Source of the DNA: an uncultured Francisella sp.
GTDB lineage: Bacteria > Pseudomonadota > Gammaproteobacteria > Burkholderiales > Neisseriaceae
Assembly (NCBI GenBank): GCA_943913655.1
Contig: CALTZA010000003.1
Coordinates: 62,001-126,000, forward strand
DNA: 64,000 nucleotides
Direction: 5' to 3'
A program made the translations under genes and the position numbers. A model generated the notes under the pieces. The model was not told the origin of the DNA, did not search any database, and worked only from the letters and a program-made list of their open reading frames with translations. Of this stretch, positions 62,760 to 64,000 are shown in pieces (the stretch's first letter is position 1; every line of letters starts with the position of its first letter).

Positions 62760-64000
62760 CTATTTGATGCTACTATTCTTTTTGGCATCTTGCAGAGTAA
62801 TCGACGACAAGAGAGAATCTAATGTGCCCAACACTTTTAATAAGGCAGTTTTATCACTAACCACCCCTTGAGCAAGATCAGCTTTACCCCCTCCTTTGCC
62901 TCCGCCGCTTTTCTGCATGATAGTTTTCAACAAAAAAGCTGCAGAAAAGCGAGTTTGTAAAGCTTTAGACACCCCGACACCTACAGTTACTTTATCTTTA
63001 TTTTCTTGATAAAGTATTGCCACAACTTGGTTTGCTTTGCCAATCAAAGCCATTAATGTCTCTCGCAACAAAGCCTCTGATAAAGGATTTTTTTCAACTA
63101 CAATCTGGATATCTGAGTACCAAGAGCTTTTCTTTAACCATATGTCTGCTAGCATCTGCAGACGAGACTGTTGCATCTCTCTCATTGATTTTTCTAGCTC
63201 TTTTTTTTCACACATAAGGCTATGTACTTTTGTAAACAGATCCTCTGCACTTTTTACTTTTAGTTTTAGGCATAAAGCCTCTTTAAGGGACATTTGCGCA
63301 TGTAACCAAGACACAAATGTCTCCCCAGTAATTGCTTCAATCCGTCTAACACCTGCTGCGATACCTGTCTCATTTAAAATTTTAAAAAAGCCTATTTGTC
63401 CTGTTCTCTTAACATGAGTGCCTCCACATAGTTCCATAGAAAAATTGCCCATTGTTACTACGCGCACTTCAGATTGATATTTTTCTGTAAATAAAGCGAT
63501 TGCCCCTCTTTTTACTGCCTCTTCATAACTAACAAGATCTATATTAATCGATAAATCTTCTCTAATCTTCTGATTAACAAGATCTTCTATCGCTTGCAGC
63601 TGTTCTTGTTGTACTGCATGCCGGTGCACAAAATCAAAACGTAAACGCTCTTGGGACACTAAAGATCCGCGCTGCTGAACTTGTTCACCCAATATAACTC
63701 GTAAAGCTGCATGCAGCAAATGAGTAGCACTATGATTTCTTGCACTATTTAAGCGGCTAGCATCATTGATCTCGGCTAATACCGTGTCACCGACTTTTAA
63801 AGTCTCTGAATTTTTCACCTGCCCCCAGTGACAAAACACTCTTGCTTGAATTTTTTCTGTTCTTTCTACTTCAAACACAACCTTTCCATCACGGTACAAA
63901 TAGCCTTTATCCCCAACCTGCCCACCGCCTTCAGCATAAAATGGTGTTTTATCAAGTACCACTGCGCCTGACATCCCTGATAATAAAGAAGAACTATGCT
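62760..64000 (-). CDS. alaS: Alanyl-tRNA synthetase, C-terminal part (runs off the window)
   Basis: About 413 codons are visible and the frame stays open at the right edge; the catalytic N-terminal half lies outside. The editing domain is intact, with VLDKTPFYAEGGGQVGD, zinc/editing ligands HSATHLLH and ELCGGTHV, and RRIEAITGE. The C-Ala domain carries KSGGGKGGGKADLAQG. It charges tRNA-Ala and clears Ser/Gly errors. It converges on lpxB with a 22-bp gap. Confidence 0.96.
   Translation of the reverse strand, partial: HSSSLLSGMSGAVVLDKTPFYAEGGGQVGDKGYLYRDGKVVFEVERTEKIQARVFCHWGQVKNSETLKVGDTVLAEINDASRLNSARNHSATHLLHAALRVILGEQVQQRGSLVSQERLRFDFVHRHAVQQEQLQAIEDLVNQKIREDLSINIDLVSYEEAVKRGAIALFTEKYQSEVRVVTMGNFSMELCGGTHVKRTGQIGFFKILNETGIAAGVRRIEAITGETFVSWLHAQMSLKEALCLKLKVKSAEDLFTKVHSLMCEKKELEKSMREMQQSRLQMLADIWLKKSSWYSDIQIVVEKNPLSEALLRETLMALIGKANQVVAILYQENKDKVTVGVGVSKALQTRFSAAFLLKTIMQKSGGGKGGGKADLAQGVVSDKTALLKVLGTLDSLLSSITLQDAKKNSSIK

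Overview
The window is an AT-rich stretch of a gammaproteobacterial chromosome. Evidence for this is the order tRNA-Tyr/Gly/Thr-tuf-secE-nusG-rplK-rplA-rplJ-rplL-rpoB, the lipid A and BamA outer-membrane cluster, the E. coli-like type of ArgG, SecE with three membrane segments, XerD, Slt, and the rimP-nusA-infB-rbfA operon. The bias to A/T-ending codons, several broken operons, decayed genes and many secreted enzymes suggest a host-associated organism, perhaps related to Legionellales/Coxiella. That placement is a guess; only the class is well supported.

Layout. 1-6240 (minus strand): the translation cluster, from a ferredoxin gene through three tRNAs, tuf, tRNA-Trp, secE, nusG, four ribosomal protein genes and the first 77 codons of rpoB, with an L10-type leader and other RNA structures. 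6414-17744: ydcF-like gene, EmrAB efflux pair, rsmA, xerD, tcdA, usp, ansA, an orphan LytTR response regulator overlapping obgE, and cysS. 17766-33371 (minus): rpsB-tsf-pyrH-frr-uppS-cdsA-dxr-rseP-bamA-lpxD-fabZ-lpxA-dnaE. This cluster covers translation factors, UMP kinase, isoprenoid and phospholipid precursors, outer-membrane assembly and lipid A start. It lacks skp, lpxB and rnhB and is interrupted by two intrinsic terminators. 33548-34459: panC.

34460-36827 is a gene graveyard holding at least three decayed reading frames, including what looks like a secreted NlpC/P60- or CHAP-like amidase and a second related fragment. It is followed by a very large GDSL-esterase autotransporter with a serine-rich stalk of about 530 residues containing a 117-bp tandem repeat, and by a secreted alpha/beta hydrolase. 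42388-48046 holds ETF:ubiquinone oxidoreductase, a D-2-hydroxyglutarate-dehydrogenase-like flavoprotein, a DUF445 membrane protein and serC; together these could form a serine-pathway/electron-transfer set. 48315-53438 is rimP-nusA-infB-rbfA behind a leader with an intrinsic terminator. 53494-55728 is an unrecognised lipoprotein with about 21-residue repeats and cysteine-paired ends. The end carries a solitary argG, trkH-slt, a relocated lpxB and the 3' part of alaS.

No rRNA, CRISPR array, insertion sequence or phage module was seen. The most interesting accessory items are the autotransporter, the repeat lipoprotein, the decayed amidase locus, the LytTR-obgE coupling and the codon usage of tuf.
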